Part shown: positions 6,501 to 13,852 of the stretch, piece after piece
Numbering within the stretch: position 1 is the stretch's first letter
Layout of the letters: the number at the start of each line of letters is the position of its first letter
Assembly: GCA_910584545.1 (NCBI GenBank)
Contig: CAJUBC010000056.1
Location: 1 to 13,918, forward strand
Direction: 5' to 3'
DNA length: 13,918 nt
Origin: an uncultured Muribaculaceae bacterium
GTDB lineage: Bacteria > Bacteroidota > Bacteroidia > Bacteroidales > Muribaculaceae
The notes under the pieces: model-generated
Databases searched by the model: none
Seen by the model: only the letters and a program-made list of their open reading frames with translations
Told to the model about the DNA's origin: nothing
Translations under genes and position numbers: made by a program

Positions 6501-7958
6501 ATGAAAATCACTGATCTCCAGCCCAAACTGGTCTGGGAAATATTCGACGAAATCACAAAAGTGCCCCGTCCCACGCATCATCTCGACAAGATGAAGGCGT
6601 TTCTCGTGGACTGGGCGAAACGTCACGACATAGAGTGCCACACCGATGAAGTCGGCAACGTGATGATGCGCGTACCGGCAACTCCCGGCCTCGAGAACGC
6701 ACCCGTTGTCATCCTTCAGGGACATCAGGACATGGTGGCCGAGAAATCGGGCGACAAGGAGCATGACTTCTTCAATGACCCCATCATCACCGTGGTTGAC
6801 GGTGAATGGGTCCGCGCCGACGGCACCACTCTCGGAGCCGACAACGGCATGGGCTGCGCCACCGCGATGGCCTGTCTCGTCGATCCCGAACTCAAGCATG
6901 GTCCCCTCGAGGCACTGTTTACGGTCGACGAGGAGCAGGGCCTGATCGGCGCCAACGGTCTGCAGAAGGGATTCGTCACCGGCGATATCCTTCTCAATCT
7001 CGATTCCGAGGAAATGGGTCAGCTCGTGGTGGGTTGCGCCGGCGGAAAGGTTACGATCTGCCGTCTTCCCTATACGAAGGAACCGGTACCAGCCTCCGCA
7101 GAATTCTTCAAGGTGAGTATAGCGAACCTCAAGGGCGGTCACTCCGGTATGGAAATCGGTCTCGGCCGTGCCAACGCCAATCAGCAGCTCGCACGCTTCC
7201 TCTGGGAAGCCAACCGTGTGGCACCTCTCGAGCTCGGTGAGATAGACGGTGGCGGACTCGCCAACGCGATACCGCGTGACGCAATGGCGGTAGTTGCTGT
7301 CGCCCGTGAGGACGTGGCAGCGTTCAAGGAGTATGCCGCTGAATTCAACGCAATGGTGCATAAGGAGTTCGAGGCTGCGGAGAACAAGGACTTCATCTTC
7401 GAGGTTACCGAAGTGAAGCCTCTGCAGGAAGTTATCGCCCACGACACAGCGCATAGGCTTATCGCAGCCCTGTTCGTATGCCCCAACGGCGTACAGGGTA
7501 TGTCGGCGGCTATCGAGGGTCTTATCGAGACTTCCGACAATCTCGCTTCGGTCAAGATGATTGCCGACGGCACAATCGAGATCACAGTGCATCAGCGCAG
7601 CTCTGTCGATTCTCGCCGTGACGAGATCGCCGACAGGGTAAGCGCCCTGTTCGGTATGATCGGCGCTGAGGTGACATTCGACGACGCATACGTGGGATGG
7701 GCTCCCAATCCTTCGAGCAAGGTGCTCAAGGTGGCTGAGGAGAGCTACCGCGACATTTTCAAGAAAGAAGCCAAGGTGGAGGCTCTCCACGCCGGACTCG
7801 AGTGCGGACTCTTCCTCGAGAAGATGCCCAATCTCGACATGGTAAGCTTCGGACCGACATTGAAGGATATCCACTCTCCCGGTGAGAAGGCTAATATCCA
7901 GAGCGTTCAGGATTTTTATACCCTGCTCAAAGAAATCATAACGCGCCTCGCCAAATAA
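6501..7958 (+). CDS. pepD: Aminoacyl-histidine dipeptidase PepD (M20 family), copy 2
   Basis: A 485-residue paralog of the gene at 4229. Aligned without gaps, 30 of the first 60 residues are identical. Metal and catalytic residues are kept: His75 and Asp77 (HQD), Asp114 (GADNG), Glu144/Glu145 (DEE), Asp168 (NLDSE) and a C-terminal His458 (HSPGE). Both copies therefore look active. Differences cluster in the lid domain and at substrate-side positions such as HMD versus HQD, compatible with different dipeptide preference. The 80-nt gap from the muramidase gene has no convincing terminator and an AT-rich end (TAATTTTAAATAAAC) before the ATG, so it is probably the last gene of the same operon. 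A strong terminator begins 28 nt after its stop. Confidence 0.95.
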   Translation: MKITDLQPKLVWEIFDEITKVPRPTHHLDKMKAFLVDWAKRHDIECHTDEVGNVMMRVPATPGLENAPVVILQGHQDMVAEKSGDKEHDFFNDPIITVVDGEWVRADGTTLGADNGMGCATAMACLVDPELKHGPLEALFTVDEEQGLIGANGLQKGFVTGDILLNLDSEEMGQLVVGCAGGKVTICRLPYTKEPVPASAEFFKVSIANLKGGHSGMEIGLGRANANQQLARFLWEANRVAPLELGEIDGGGLANAIPRDAMAVVAVAREDVAAFKEYAAEFNAMVHKEFEAAENKDFIFEVTEVKPLQEVIAHDTAHRLIAALFVCPNGVQGMSAAIEGLIETSDNLASVKMIADGTIEITVHQRSSVDSRRDEIADRVSALFGMIGAEVTFDDAYVGWAPNPSSKVLKVAEESYRDIFKKEAKVEALHAGLECGLFLEKMPNLDMVSFGPTLKDIHSPGEKANIQSVQDFYTLLKEIITRLAK

Positions 7959-7985
7959 GTCAGGCAACATCAAATGGATCATGGT

Positions 7986-8012
7986 CCCCGGAAATTTTTC
8001 CGGGGATTTTTT
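7986..8012 (+). terminator. Intrinsic terminator of the pepD cluster
   Basis: CCCCGGAA (7986-7993) pairs perfectly with TTCCGGGG (7998-8005) around a 4-nt loop and is followed by A and six T (8007-8012). The last T residues also form the TTTG of the next promoter, so the two elements are fused. Confidence 0.88.
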
Positions 8013-8040
8013 GTATTGCGGAAAAAATTCACTAATTTTG
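8010..8040 (+). promoter_or_regulatory. Bacteroidetes promoter of the B12 operon
   Basis: TTTG at 8010-8013 (-33) and TAATTTTG at 8033-8040 (-7) are separated by 19 nt and match the TTTG / TAnnTTTG consensus of the Bacteroidetes primary sigma factor. Transcription would begin near 8047, about 35 nt before the riboswitch core, leaving a leader of about 400 nt to btuB. Confidence 0.75.
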
Positions 8041-8079
8041 CCGCCGAATAGGAATGCCGCCGCCGGAAGAGTCCGGAGT

Positions 8080-8290
8080 ACGGTGGCAGTCTGTGGAAAT
8101 GATTTCCTGAATTTCCATGGATAGGGAACCCGGTGAGATTCCGGGACAGTACCCGCTGCTGTAATTCCCGATAGGACCGGTTGCCGCAAGGAAGCCGATT
8201 CTTCAAACCCCGCCGCAAATGTCACTGGCTGTATCAGGCCGGGAAGGCGCGGACCGGGTGGGATAAGTCAGAAGACCTGCCATTCACCCA
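8080..8290 (+). ncRNA. Cobalamin riboswitch (B12 element)
   Basis: The conserved core is visible: AGGGAA, GGTGAGATTCC and CAGTACCCGCTGCTGTAA between 8123 and 8163; then GTCACTGG (8221), GGGAAGGCG (8241-8249) and the 3' B12 box GTCAGAAGACCTGCC (8267-8281). The closing helix is TGGCAG (8084-8089) with CTGCCA (8277-8282). About 57 nt between the CTGTAA core and GTCACTG, together with GGGAAGGCG, suggests the larger class-I-type architecture with peripheral stems. The RNA binds adenosylcobalamin or a related corrinoid and normally lowers expression of downstream uptake genes when the vitamin is plentiful. It lies directly upstream of btuB. The ends are approximate. Confidence 0.95.
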
Positions 8291-8375
8291 CATTGGATCG
8301 CCTGCGGGACTATGGGCATCGGTCTTCATTCCCTTTCTATTGTATCGAAAGGTCATTACCTGACTTGCAATATAC

Positions 8376-8420
8376 AAATCTCCCGTTTGCGCTCCACATT
8401 GTGCAAACGGGAGATTTTGT
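8376..8420 (+). terminator. Terminator-like hairpin between riboswitch and btuB (likely expression platform)
   Basis: Fifteen bases at 8376-8390 are the exact reverse complement of 8403-8417. Two further inner pairs (G8391-U8402, C8392-G8401) give a 17-bp stem with an 8-nt loop. The 3' arm ends in TTTT (8415-8418), so the U-tract is partly inside the stem. It lies 28 nt before the btuB ATG. Such a strong hairpin between an aptamer and its gene would be expected to end transcription when cobalamin is bound. Attenuation is inferred, not shown; a translational mechanism is also possible. Confidence 0.75.
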
Positions 8421-8447
8421 TACAATAACTGACCTTTCATTATCTGA

Positions 8448-10439
8448 ATGCGGACACGTTCGCTTTTAATATTCACTATTCTATTTCTCTCGACACAAGG
8501 AGTGTTCTCGAGAGTGAAAACCGATACAGTACGTACGCTCGAGGAACTGACCGTCACTGCTGGGCGTCCTGTTGAAGTGATACCGGCGCAGACTCTAAGC
8601 GGGGATGAACTCAACCGTCTCAACTCGCAGAGCGTGGCCGACGCGTTGCGGTACTTCTCCGGCGTACAGATCAAAGACTATGGCGGTGTGGGAGGAATCA
8701 AGACCGTCAATATCCGGTCGATGGGAACGAACCATACCGGAGTGGTCTATGACGGAGTGGAGCTCGGCAACGCCCAGAACGGACAGATTGACCTCGGCCA
8801 GTTCTCGCTCGACAATATCGAGGCGATATCCCTTTACAACGGACAGAAATCGGAGATACTCCAGCCGGCGAAGGACTTCGGCTCGGCCGGTTCGATCTAT
8901 ATGCGGACCCGTGCTCCGAGGTTCGAGGAGGGTGAGTCATATCACGCACGCGCCGCCCTCCGTTTCGGCTCGTTTGACCTGCTCAATCCCTCCGCTCTCA
9001 TCGAGCTGCGCCTGTCGCGGAGGGTAAGCGCACAGCTCTCTGCTGAATGGATCAATTCGAGCGGTAAATATAGATTCCGTTACCGTCGCGTCAACCCCGC
9101 CGGTGAGGTCGCATACGACACCACAGCAGTCCGTGAGAACGGAGACATCAACGCTACCCGAATCGAATGCAACCTCAATGGTGAACTCAACAGCGGCTCG
9201 TGGCGGGTGAAATTCTACAACTATAATTCAGAGAGGGGAGTACCCGGCGCAATCGTCAACAATGTATGGCGGCGTGGCGAGCGGATATGGGATACCAACT
9301 CGTTCGCTCAGGGCACCTTTACATACAATGTGGGTAGATTCACCACTCTCAATAACATCAAATATGCATTTTATCGCACCCATTATGTCAATAACGATGA
9401 TAAGCAGATAAAGATAGACAACCTTTACCGGCAGAAGGAGATATATTTCTCCACGGCAAACGAGTATGCACCTTTTGATATCTGGAGGATATCGTTGAGT
9501 TACGATTTCATTTGGAACGCGCTCAATGCCGATGTCTATGGGTTCGCCCGTCCCGACCGCTTCTCGAATCTGCTCTCTCTTGCCACCGCCCTCAGTCTCG
9601 GCAAGGTGAGGATCCAGGCCAGCGCGCTCGCCACATTTATCCACGACATACTTCGCGGTCAGGAGGCTCCGGCCGACAAACATGTGGTGACTCCCGCCTG
9701 TTTCATCTCTTACGCGCCCTTCCGCCGTCCTGATTTCTCGATACGCGCATTTGTGAAGCAGTCCTTCAGGATGCCGACGTTCAACGACCTCTATTATGCC
9801 GACATGGGCAACTCGAAGCTGGAACCGGAAAAGGTAACGCAGTATAATGCCGGCCTTCTTTACGAGCGTAACAGGAGAGGCTTCTGGTCGTCTATGCGTT
9901 TTTCGGCGGACGTATATTACAATTACGTGACCAATAAGATCGTGGCTTATCCCAAAGGCCAGCAGTTCCGTTGGACCATGCTGAATCTCGGTAAGGTCAG
10001 CATAAAGGGTGTGGATGTCTCGGCTCTTGTCACAGTCAATCCCGTGGATCAGCTTTTCCTGACCCTGAGGGCGCAGTACACTTTCCAGCAGGCCATCGAT
10101 ATCACCTCGCCGTCCGACAACTATTACCGACATCAGATTCCTTACATTCCAAGGAATTCCGGCTCGGCAGTGGTCAATGCCTCATGGCGCGGAATCAACC
10201 TGAACTACAGCTTCATATACGTGGGCGAACGCTATAACCAGCAGGAGAACATCCGCTACAACTATACCCAGCCCTGGTACACGAGCGACATCTCGCTCGG
10301 TTACGATTTCCATATACGGAAGGTGAAGTGCAGAGCGCTTGCGGAGGTCAATAATCTTCTCAGTCAGGATTATGACGTGATACTCAACTATCCCATGCCG
10401 AAGCGCAACTATCGGTTCACGCTGACAGTGGAGATTTAG
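8448..10439 (+). CDS. btuB: BtuB-type TonB-dependent cobalamin transporter
   Basis: A 663-residue outer-membrane protein, near the size of known BtuB proteins. A signal peptide (about 1-21) is followed by a TonB box-like stretch LEELTVTAG (31-39), which contacts TonB, and a plug domain (about 40-150) with SVADALRYFSGVQIKDYGG and VNIRSMGTNHTGVVYDGVEL. The rest is a 22-strand-type beta-barrel with alternating aromatic residues, including QSFRMPTFNDLYY and LEPEKVTQYNAG, ending in a strand FTLTVEI. It has no N-terminal carboxypeptidase-like extension, as in BtuB and unlike SusC. The cobalamin riboswitch upstream and the BtuG-type gene 53 nt downstream set the substrate as corrinoids. In Bacteroidetes BtuB works with the surface lipoprotein BtuG. 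The substrate call depends on context more than on residues. Confidence 0.93.
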   Translation: MRTRSLLIFTILFLSTQGVFSRVKTDTVRTLEELTVTAGRPVEVIPAQTLSGDELNRLNSQSVADALRYFSGVQIKDYGGVGGIKTVNIRSMGTNHTGVVYDGVELGNAQNGQIDLGQFSLDNIEAISLYNGQKSEILQPAKDFGSAGSIYMRTRAPRFEEGESYHARAALRFGSFDLLNPSALIELRLSRRVSAQLSAEWINSSGKYRFRYRRVNPAGEVAYDTTAVRENGDINATRIECNLNGELNSGSWRVKFYNYNSERGVPGAIVNNVWRRGERIWDTNSFAQGTFTYNVGRFTTLNNIKYAFYRTHYVNNDDKQIKIDNLYRQKEIYFSTANEYAPFDIWRISLSYDFIWNALNADVYGFARPDRFSNLLSLATALSLGKVRIQASALATFIHDILRGQEAPADKHVVTPACFISYAPFRRPDFSIRAFVKQSFRMPTFNDLYYADMGNSKLEPEKVTQYNAGLLYERNRRGFWSSMRFSADVYYNYVTNKIVAYPKGQQFRWTMLNLGKVSIKGVDVSALVTVNPVDQLFLTLRAQYTFQQAIDITSPSDNYYRHQIPYIPRNSGSAVVNASWRGINLNYSFIYVGERYNQQENIRYNYTQPWYTSDISLGYDFHIRKVKCRALAEVNNLLSQDYDVILNYPMPKRNYRFTLTVEI

Positions 10440-10449
10440 ACTTAATATC

Positions 10450-10491
10450 ATGATGAAACAAATTGCACGAATGATTATCACATTCGATTGA
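10450..10491 (+). other. Possible 13-codon leader ORF before btuG
   Basis: ATG at 10450 opens a frame MMKQIARMIITFD that stops with TGA at 10489-10491, one base before the btuG ATG. Such close spacing could allow translational coupling in a gap without a clear ribosome-binding site. It is short enough to occur by chance, and no conservation can be checked here. Confidence 0.25.
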
Positions 10492-10492
10492 C

Positions 10493-11647
10493 ATGGACAA
10501 AAAGATATCAATTTTTCTATATTTTCTGTTGCTCCTTATCGGTGCCACGGGTTGTCGTGAAGACGAACTCGTGGTGCCTACGGAGTATGACATCATCGGC
10601 GACGAGGACTTGACAGGCTCCGTCCGAGGCTTCTATCTTGTCAATGAAGGGAACATGGGGTCTAACAAATGCACACTCGATTTCTATGACTATCACACCG
10701 GACTCTACGCGCGTAATTTCTATGCCGAGAAGAATCCCAACGTGATTAAGGAGCTCGGAGATGTGGGGAACGATATCGGCATCTACGGAAGCAAGCTCTA
10801 TGTGGTGGTGAACTGCTCCCATAAAGTCGAGGTCCTTGACGCGCATACCGGAATCCGCCTCGGACAGATCGACATCCCGAACTGTCGTTATGTCCGTTTC
10901 CATCGCGGCAACGCATACGTCAGCTCCTACGTAGGTCCGGTCCTGATTGATCCGGATGCCCCCAAGGGTGCCGTTTTCGAAATCGACACAACGGCTCTCA
11001 GGGTTACGCGGAAGGTTTCTGTCGGATATCAGCCCGAGGAGATGGAGATTGTCGACGATTATATGTACGTAGCTAATTCCGGAGGTTATCGCGCTCCCAA
11101 CTACGATAATACAGTCTCTGTAATCCAGATGGTGGACTTCAAGCAGGTGCAGCAGATTCCGGTAGGGATAAACCTGCACCGGCTGAAAAAGGATAAATAC
11201 GATAAGCTATGGGTGACATCGCGAGGCGACTATCAGACACGCCCCTCCAGACTCTTTGTGATGGAAAAGAAATCGGGTTACAACCAGATGGTAGTGACCG
11301 ACACCATACCAGTGGCTTGTTCCAATATGGCATTCTTCGGCGACCGAATGTACTATTACGCTACGGAATGGAACAACTTCACAGCGTCCAATACAATTAC
11401 ATACGGTGTGATCGACGTGCGCACCAAGGAGATTGTCTCCGATAACTTCATCACTGACGGCACTGAGAAGGAAATCACGATTCCATACGGCATCGCCATC
11501 CATCCGGAAACCGGCGACATATTCGTGACCGACGCGAAGAATTATGTTTCATCAGGCACTCTCTATTGCTTCTCCCCCGACGGGAAAAAGAAATGGAGCG
11601 TGCGTACCGGAGATATACCGGCCCATATCACATTCTTGAAGAAATGA
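10493..11647 (+). CDS. btuG: BtuG-type surface lipoprotein, YncE-like beta-propeller, cobalamin capture
   Basis: A 384-residue protein. The signal peptide ends at a lipobox (ATGC, Cys21), followed by REDEL; acidic residues just after Cys are typical of surface-exported Bacteroidetes lipoproteins. The mature part is a propeller of repeated blades: YGSKLYVVVNCSHKVEVLD, VDDYMYVANSGGYRAPNYD, YDKLWVTSRGDY, FGDRMYYYATEWN and HPETGDIFVTDAKNY. Bacteroides BtuG proteins of this fold bind B12 with very high affinity on the cell surface and pass it to BtuB. The gene order btuB-btuG under a cobalamin riboswitch matches that system. The stop overlaps the next start (ATGA, 11644-11647), indicating coupled translation of the PKD-like lipoprotein. 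The fold and role are well supported by context; binding affinity cannot be read from sequence. Confidence 0.9.
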   Translation: MDKKISIFLYFLLLLIGATGCREDELVVPTEYDIIGDEDLTGSVRGFYLVNEGNMGSNKCTLDFYDYHTGLYARNFYAEKNPNVIKELGDVGNDIGIYGSKLYVVVNCSHKVEVLDAHTGIRLGQIDIPNCRYVRFHRGNAYVSSYVGPVLIDPDAPKGAVFEIDTTALRVTRKVSVGYQPEEMEIVDDYMYVANSGGYRAPNYDNTVSVIQMVDFKQVQQIPVGINLHRLKKDKYDKLWVTSRGDYQTRPSRLFVMEKKSGYNQMVVTDTIPVACSNMAFFGDRMYYYATEWNNFTASNTITYGVIDVRTKEIVSDNFITDGTEKEITIPYGIAIHPETGDIFVTDAKNYVSSGTLYCFSPDGKKKWSVRTGDIPAHITFLKK

Positions 11648-12837
11648 AAAAATATCCCTTAGCTATATTGTCAGCATCGATGCTTTGCGGATGTACCGAT
11701 GAGATTCCGATGGTGAACCTCGGTATAGATGATGTGTACTATATTGCACGAATGCAAAAGCTCGCTTTGAATCCGGCATTGACGGGAGAGAGCTACGAGT
11801 GGTATGTCGATGGTGAGCTGGTAAGCCGCCGGAAGGATTATATTTTCCTCGCATCAGAAGAGGGAGATTACAGATTGGAATTGAAAATAATCGATCCGGA
11901 GACACCTTACGATTTCGCTTTTGACATCCATGTGCTCCATGAAGAGATAGAGTACAGTCCCTATATAACCAAAGTTTATGAATATCGTCCTGCGCCGGGA
12001 CAGTTCGTCAATGAGATGCCTCGCTTTGAGGAGGGGGACACATACGAGTCTATTCTTCAGAAAGTGGAGGAGTCGATATCAGGAACCAATGATATAATGA
12101 TCACTCTCGGCGGATATGGAGGCTACGTTACCTTCGGCTTCGACCACACAGTTATAAACGTGCCGGGTGAGAAGGACTTCAGGATATGGGGTAACTGTTT
12201 CTACGAACTGTTACAGCCTGAGAAGAAAGGTGGCTCGTCTGAACCGGGTATAGTTATGGTGAGCTACGACACCAACTGCAACGGACTGCCCGATGACGAA
12301 TGGTACGAGCTTGCCGGAAGTGAATATAATAAGCCGGAGACCCGCCACAGCTACACCATTACCTACAGCCGTCCCGACCCCGACAGGGAAATCGTAGCTG
12401 ACGAGGACAACAGCCTCGAGGACATCCATTATATCGTATGGATAGACAATACGGGTCGAAAAGGCTATATGCCTAAGAATATTTTCCACAGCCAGGATTA
12501 CTATCCGAAATGGATCAAGGAAGATGAACTCAGTTTCTCGGGTACTTTACTTGCGGACAATGCGGAGGATATCAGCGGAAACGGCAGCTACTTTGTCTTA
12601 TACAGTTATCCCTGGGGCTATGTAGACAACCATCCCAATGAATTTGCCGACCTCAACTCGTTCGACATTGGTTGGGCGGTCGACTCCGACGGCAAACCGG
12701 TGGATCTGCCGGGCATCGATTTCGTGCGCGTCTACACCGGCCTGAACCAATACTGCGGCTGGATAGGGGAGACCTCTACGGAACTGAGCCGTGCCCAGGA
12801 CCTGCACATCGCTCTGCCGACTCTCCCGAATCCGTGA
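11644..12837 (+). CDS. PKD-like surface lipoprotein of the B12 operon, function unknown
   Basis: 397 residues when started at the ATG overlapping the btuG stop. This start gives a clean lipoprotein signal (MKKYPLAILSASMLCGC, Cys17, then TDE); an in-frame upstream ATG at 11566 would add 26 charged residues and hide it. Residues about 36-98 resemble a PKD-type beta-sandwich (YEWYVDGELVS, GDYRLELKIID). Residues about 108-390 form a second domain with GGYGGYVTFGFDHTVINV (156-173), a calcium-loop-like DTNCNGLPDDEW (209-220), and a closing block IDFVRVYTGLNQYCGWIGET (358-377). I recognise this as a recurring Bacteroidetes cell-surface family but know no defined activity. Its coupling to btuG and shared riboswitch suggest a part in corrinoid capture. 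It might be a relative of the B12-binding lipoprotein BtuH, but I cannot confirm that by eye. Confidence 0.85.
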   Translation: MKKYPLAILSASMLCGCTDEIPMVNLGIDDVYYIARMQKLALNPALTGESYEWYVDGELVSRRKDYIFLASEEGDYRLELKIIDPETPYDFAFDIHVLHEEIEYSPYITKVYEYRPAPGQFVNEMPRFEEGDTYESILQKVEESISGTNDIMITLGGYGGYVTFGFDHTVINVPGEKDFRIWGNCFYELLQPEKKGGSSEPGIVMVSYDTNCNGLPDDEWYELAGSEYNKPETRHSYTITYSRPDPDREIVADEDNSLEDIHYIVWIDNTGRKGYMPKNIFHSQDYYPKWIKEDELSFSGTLLADNAEDISGNGSYFVLYSYPWGYVDNHPNEFADLNSFDIGWAVDSDGKPVDLPGIDFVRVYTGLNQYCGWIGETSTELSRAQDLHIALPTLPNP

Positions 12838-12886
12838 CGACAGTAACTAATAATCTCAATATCAAGAACAATAAAACAGAATGCTT

Positions 12887-13852
12887 ATGAAGAAATCATT
12901 ATTTCTTATTTCAGCGGCATTGTTGTCTCAGGTGATCACGGCAAAGGTCCCTGTGGACTTTGCCAAGATCGAGCACTGGACGGGTCACGGTCCCAACCAG
13001 GCTGCTCTTGTCATCACCAACGATGCCGGAGCTTCCGATCCCAAGGCGTATGTCTGGGGCTATCGCTGGGAGGACGGTGAGGAACCCACGGGCGAGTCCA
13101 TGTTCCGTGCGATCTGTGCCAACTCCAAGGAACTTGTACTGCTCACGCAGCAGACCGGTTCATACGGTTCTACGGTGTGCGGCATAGGATTCGGAGATGC
13201 CGACAAGATTCTCGATAACCTCTACTTCGACTTCGAGATGGCCAAGGACTATGAGTACATCAACTTCGATTACTACCATGTCAACTCATTTATGGGCCAG
13301 ACCGAGGCTCCCGGTGACAATTCTCCGGCTATTGCCGCGGCGGCTATAGAGAAGGCACAGACAAGCAGATCGCATGTGGTGGACCATCCCTTCAACCATG
13401 CGAAATACGGCTATCCTGCCTATGACTACGACTGCTGGTTCATGCATGGCGGAGGTTATGAGACAAGCTGGTGGAATTCGGCCTGGTACACCGGTTACTG
13501 GAGTTATTGGACGGCAGTCCTCGATGGCGACGACTGGATGTACAGCGGCACCGGATTCTCCGGCCGCAAGCTCAGCAACAACAGCATCGACGCCTGGAGC
13601 TTCACGCAGTTCGAGACCCCGGGTGTGGGTGGTTTCGGCGAAGGCACACCTCCTGCCGCCAATGAAGAGCTTTACAGCTATCGCCCGGCCTCCTCTATCT
13701 CGACATCTATAAATGATATGGACGCACTGGGACCGGATGCTCCGGCTCGATGGTTCGATATGTCGGGTCGGAGAGTATCTCCTGAAAATATGACTTCCGG
13801 ACTCTATATCAGACGGCAGGGGAATATCTCAGAAAAAATATTCATAAAGTAG
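12887..13852 (+). CDS. Secreted Trp-rich protein with type-IX-like C-terminal sorting tail
   Basis: 321 residues from the ATG at 12887, preferred because MKKSLFLISAALLSQVITA then forms a standard signal peptide; the ATG at 12881 adds only Met-Leu. Positions here count from 12881. There is no lipobox. Residues 33-105 contain HWTGHGPNQAALVI, YVWGYRWEDGEE and GSTVCGIGFG. A region at 176-240 is very rich in Trp and Tyr, with seven Trp in 34 residues (186-219). The end (about 287-323) reads ARWFDMSGRRVSPENMTSGL..IRRQG and closes with KIFIK, like the short type A sorting tails common in Bacteroidales. I know similar WGYRW proteins from several phyla but no assigned function. It is the fourth gene of the B12 operon, 49 nt after its neighbour; a role in binding corrinoid or a carrier is inference. 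Confidence 0.82.
   Translation: MKKSLFLISAALLSQVITAKVPVDFAKIEHWTGHGPNQAALVITNDAGASDPKAYVWGYRWEDGEEPTGESMFRAICANSKELVLLTQQTGSYGSTVCGIGFGDADKILDNLYFDFEMAKDYEYINFDYYHVNSFMGQTEAPGDNSPAIAAAAIEKAQTSRSHVVDHPFNHAKYGYPAYDYDCWFMHGGGYETSWWNSAWYTGYWSYWTAVLDGDDWMYSGTGFSGRKLSNNSIDAWSFTQFETPGVGGFGEGTPPAANEELYSYRPASSISTSINDMDALGPDAPARWFDMSGRRVSPENMTSGLYIRRQGNISEKIFIK

Noticed and set aside
6450..8225. A 591-codon open frame on the minus strand covering all of the second pepD
   Set aside because: It is the mirror of a clear M20 peptidase gene with intact metal residues, runs through the terminator and promoter region, and shows no recognisable domain. Biased codon use of the real gene leaves the antisense frame free of stops.
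9228..10133. A 301-codon minus-strand open frame inside btuB
   Set aside because: Antisense shadow of the beta-barrel; no signal peptide or domain.
11566..11643. Longer start for the PKD-like lipoprotein, overlapping btuG by 82 nt
   Set aside because: It would place 26 charged residues before an otherwise perfect lipoprotein signal peptide. The ATG at 11644 gives the ATGA overlap usual for coupled genes.
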